The position numbers and the translations under genes are program-made. A stretch of 39,389 nt of DNA from an uncultured Methanobrevibacter sp. GTDB lineage: Archaea > Methanobacteriota > Methanobacteria > Methanobacteriales > Methanobacteriaceae. A model generated the notes under the pieces. It saw only the letters and a list, made by a program, of their open reading frames with translations. It was not told the origin of the DNA and did no database searches. Below are positions 37,075 to 39,389 of the stretch, one piece after another; the stretch's first letter is position 1, and every line of letters starts with the position of its first letter. The DNA lies in contig NZ_CACXNW010000022.1 of the NCBI RefSeq assembly GCF_902769175.1, forward strand, positions 1 through 39,389. The letters run 5' to 3'.

Positions 37075-38616
37075 ATGAAAATAGAAGTTTTAGACACAAC
37101 ATTAAGAGATGGTGAACAGACTCCAGGAATCTCTTTAAATGCTGTAAAGAAATTAAGAATAGCTACCAAATTAGATGAAATAGGAGTAAACTCAATTGAG
37201 GCAGGATCTGCCATCACCTCTGAAGGTGAAAGGGAAGCTATTAAATTGATTACATCACAAAGATTAAATGCAGAAATCGTCAGCTTTTCAAGAACATTAA
37301 TAAAAGATGTAGATTACTGCTTGGAATGTGATGTTGATGCAGTAAACGTTGTGGTTCCAACTTCTGATTTGCATTTAAAATACAAATTGAAAAAATCTCA
37401 AGAAGAAATGCTTAATGATGCTGTAAAAGTGGTGGAATATGCTAAAGACCATGGCCTTTTGGTAGAGCTTGCTGCAGAAGACTCAACAAGAACTGATGTA
37501 GAATACTTGAGAAAAATATTCAAGGCAACAATTGATGCAGGAGCAGATAGAATCTGTCCATGTGACACTTTAGGAATGCTTACACCTTTAAAATCATTTA
37601 ATTTCTATAGGAAATTCACAGATTTGGGAGTTCCTGTCAGTGTACATTGCCATAATGACTTTGGCCTTGCAGTAGCCAACACATTGTCTGCAATCGATGG
37701 AGGAGCAAGCAGATTCCATGCAACAATCAACGGATTAGGTGAAAGAGCAGGAAATGCAGCTCTCGAAGAGGTTGTAGTATCCTTAAACACATTATACAAA
37801 TACAGTGAAGATGATGAGGAAAGCAGATACACTACAGACATCAAAATCAATCAACTTTATAACACTTCCAAATTAGTTTCAAGATTAAGCAATGCTTATC
37901 TTGCCCCAAATAAACCTATTGTAGGTGAAAATGCTTTTGCACATGAATCTGGAATCCATGCAGATGGAGTCATAAAAAACAGTGCAACCTATGAGCCTAT
38001 CCTCCCAGAACTTGTAGGGCATAGAAGAAAATTCATCATAGGAAAGCATGTAGGAACCAAAGGATTAGATGAAAGACTAAAGGAATTAGGCCTTGAAGTA
38101 AATAAGGAACAGTTAAATGAAATATTCCTTAAGGTCAAAGACCTTGGTGATAAGGGAAAGACTGTTACTGACACTGATTTGGAAGCAATTGCAGAGCATG
38201 TCCTAAACATTGAACAGGAAAAGAAAATCAATCTTGACGAACTTACCATCGTTTCAGGAAATAAGATAAGACCAACAGCTTCCATAAAGATGGATATTGA
38301 AGAGAAGGAAGTTATTGAAGCTGATGTTGGTATCGGTCCTGTAGATGCAGCAATCAATGCAGTGAATAAGGGAATCAAAAACTTTACAGACATCAAGCTT
38401 GAAGAATACCACGTAGATGCAGTTACTGGCGGTACAGATGCACTTATTGAAGTTATTGTAAAGCTTAGCTCAGGAGATAAGATCATATCTGCAAGGGCAA
38501 CTGAACCTGACATTATCAATGCAAGTGTAGAGGCATATATTGACGGGGTAAACAGATTGCTTGAAGATAATCATTTTTCCTTAGACAATAAGCAAGGAAA
38601 GAGAAGTAAAAAATAA
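37075..38616 (+). CDS. cimA: (R)-citramalate synthase CimA (2-isopropylmalate synthase family)
   Basis: A 513-residue enzyme condensing pyruvate with acetyl-CoA to (R)-citramalate, the entry to isoleucine synthesis through 2-oxobutyrate in methanogens. The HMGL-like TIM barrel has [13 protein letters not shown] (metal-binding Asp and catalytic Arg) and [15 protein letters not shown] with the HxH metal ligands. [14 protein letters not shown] also matches. The C-terminal domain is the LeuA allosteric dimer type, consistent with isoleucine feedback. [19 protein letters not shown] resembles archaeal CimA more than LeuA or AksA, but 2-isopropylmalate synthase is the main alternative. The start at 37075 follows GATGTGA; an upstream in-frame ATG at 37033 is inside the 42-bp repeat and is not favoured. 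Confidence 0.82.
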   Translation: MKIEVLDTTLRDGEQTPGISLNAVKKLRIATKLDEIGVNSIEAGSAITSEGEREAIKLITSQRLNAEIVSFSRTLIKDVDYCLECDVDAVNVVVPTSDLHLKYKLKKSQEEMLNDAVKVVEYAKDHGLLVELAAEDSTRTDVEYLRKIFKATIDAGADRICPCDTLGMLTPLKSFNFYRKFTDLGVPVSVHCHNDFGLAVANTLSAIDGGASRFHATINGLGERAGNAALEEVVVSLNTLYKYSEDDEESRYTTDIKINQLYNTSKLVSRLSNAYLAPNKPIVGENAFAHESGIHADGVIKNSATYEPILPELVGHRRKFIIGKHVGTKGLDERLKELGLEVNKEQLNEIFLKVKDLGDKGKTVTDTDLEAIAEHVLNIEQEKKINLDELTIVSGNKIRPTASIKMDIEEKEVIEADVGIGPVDAAINAVNKGIKNFTDIKLEEYHVDAVTGGTDALIEVIVKLSSGDKIISARATEPDIINASVEAYIDGVNRLLEDNHFSLDNKQGKRSKK

Positions 38617-38622
38617 ATTAAT

Positions 38623-38712
38623 AAAACTAACATAAAAAAATTAAAAAATAAATTAAATAATAAACCTAGAAAATAAAACTAACATAAAAAAATTAAAATA
38701 ATTAAAAAATAA
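38623..38712. repeat. 52-bp degenerate tandem duplication between cimA and the Cgi121 gene
   Basis: aaaactaacataaaaaaatt occurs at 38623 and again near 38675, in both cases followed by AT-only sequence. It fills most of the 137-bp spacer. Confidence 0.75.
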
Positions 38713-38753
38713 ACTCATATAAACTATTTTTAATCTTATTCAAGAGAGATAAA

Positions 38754-39281
38754 ATGAAAGAATACAATAAAGAATTAGCTGAATTAGGCAATGTAGAAAT
38801 ATTAGGATTTACTGGAACAATTGAAAGCATTCCAAAAACATTAGACCAAGTAGACAATATTAGAAATGGATGTTGTGATGTTAGAATAATCCAGCTTATG
38901 AATGCAGATGCAATAGCTGGGAAAATTCACCTCCAACATGGAATAATTCATGCAATGAATGCATTTGAAAGAGGAATGAATTTAGCTAAGGATTTAGGAA
39001 TTGAAATATTGCTTAGAACATCTGGACAAAGACAAATTTCCAAGGCATTTGACATACTTGGACTTAAAGAGGGTGAGATGAATATAGCCGTTGTTATGAT
39101 TGATTGTCCAGATTACTTTATTGATGAATTATCTAAATACTTTACAAGAAATGATGCTGTTTTAGAAGCTGACGAATCAAAATTAATAGACTTGTATGAT
39201 ATTCCAGAAAAAGAATTAAAGAGCATGCATATAGTTGATGTATTAATTGATAAAACAAGTAAATTGATAGTTGACCAATAA
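38754..39281 (+). CDS. Cgi121-family KEOPS subunit
   Basis: A 175-residue protein of the Cgi121 family. The conserved core is seen in IQLMNADAIAGKIHLQHGIIHAMNAF, where archaeal members have the NAD...H.lHA pattern, and in IEILLRTSGQRQISKAFDILGLKEG. Cgi121 binds the CCA end of tRNA in the KEOPS complex, which makes threonylcarbamoyl-A37. No other KEOPS gene is in the window. A GAGATAAA site precedes the start. It ends ten bases before the right terminal repeat. Confidence 0.85.
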   Translation: MKEYNKELAELGNVEILGFTGTIESIPKTLDQVDNIRNGCCDVRIIQLMNADAIAGKIHLQHGIIHAMNAFERGMNLAKDLGIEILLRTSGQRQISKAFDILGLKEGEMNIAVVMIDCPDYFIDELSKYFTRNDAVLEADESKLIDLYDIPEKELKSMHIVDVLIDKTSKLIVDQ

Positions 39282-39290
39282 ATAAAAAAA

Positions 39291-39389
39291 GAGAGTGTGT
39301 CACGATTATGACCCTCACCCACATTTTTCTTAACTTATTTTCCTTTAAATTTATATACAATGAAGTACAATCTATTATTATAGAAATAA
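39291..39389. repeat. Right copy of 99-bp window-terminal inverted repeat
   Basis: Reverse complement of positions 1-99 with two mismatches. The inner edge begins gagagtgtgtcacgatt, ten bases after the Cgi121 stop. Toward the window end it contains ctttaaatttatatacaa, a TATA-like element that would fire outward, followed by the sequence where both window ends stop at the same base. Probably the edge of a multicopy insertion element. Confidence 0.85.

Noticed and set aside
1..39389. Window ends as evidence of a linear or circular plasmid or virus
   Set aside because: The content is core methanogen metabolism with no replication or capsid genes, and a short inverted repeat at contig ends is better explained by a multicopy element.

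Overview
The window looks like a roughly 39 kb chromosomal contig from a Methanobacteriales archaeon, most likely a gut or rumen Methanobrevibacter. The evidence is very AT-rich DNA, archaeal TATA boxes with GGTGA-type ribosome binding sites, a complete 20-gene energy-converting hydrogenase A (eha) operon with its formyltransferase-like gene, a Cgi121-type KEOPS subunit, a CimA-type citramalate synthase, and large adhesin-like surface proteins with beta-helix, DUF11 and Ig-like domains. No rRNA, tRNA, CRISPR array or complete transposase gene was recognised.

Layout. (1) 1-99 and 39291-39389 are a 99-bp inverted repeat (two mismatches) that forms both ends of the window. It is probably the same outward-facing edge of a multicopy element. 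(2) 148-7792, minus strand: three adhesin-like genes, all damaged. The first is a beta-helix/DUF11 protein with an in-frame TGA and a frameshift. The other two are tandem paralogs with Met-rich middles, Ig-like C-termini and matching terminators, carrying one and two frameshifts. (3) 8446-10372, minus: a LutB-like LUD/ferredoxin gene preceded by a frameshifted LutA-like CCG gene. (4) 10610-18653: assorted housekeeping and accessory genes: a GT4 glycosyltransferase, a LOG-family protein, a MarR-like regulator, two cysteine-less CMD proteins, a secreted thermonuclease, DUF3795, zinc-ribbon and DUF2085 proteins, an NAD-dependent epimerase and a 47-aa membrane peptide. (5) 18981-35309, minus: a CBS protein and a six-cluster polyferredoxin downstream of ehaT through ehaA, the membrane [NiFe]-hydrogenase locus. 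(6) 36042-39281, plus: epimerase, cimA and a Cgi121-family gene.

How the genes work together. EhaN/EhaO with the membrane subunits EhaA-L form an ion-translocating hydrogenase that reduces ferredoxin with H2. The polyferredoxins EhaP (6 clusters), EhaQ (10) and the downstream protein (6) could carry electrons toward CO2 reduction to formylmethanofuran. The formyltransferase-like EhaS acts, or once acted, at the next step of that pathway. The surface proteins, glycosyltransferase and epimerases belong to envelope biology.

The most unusual feature is not a gene family. At least a dozen independent tandem duplications with units of about 37-61 bp lie almost entirely in intergenic DNA, and two of them copied the last codons of the adjacent gene. 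The contrast between intact eha genes and repeatedly broken surface-protein genes is the second feature to follow up.
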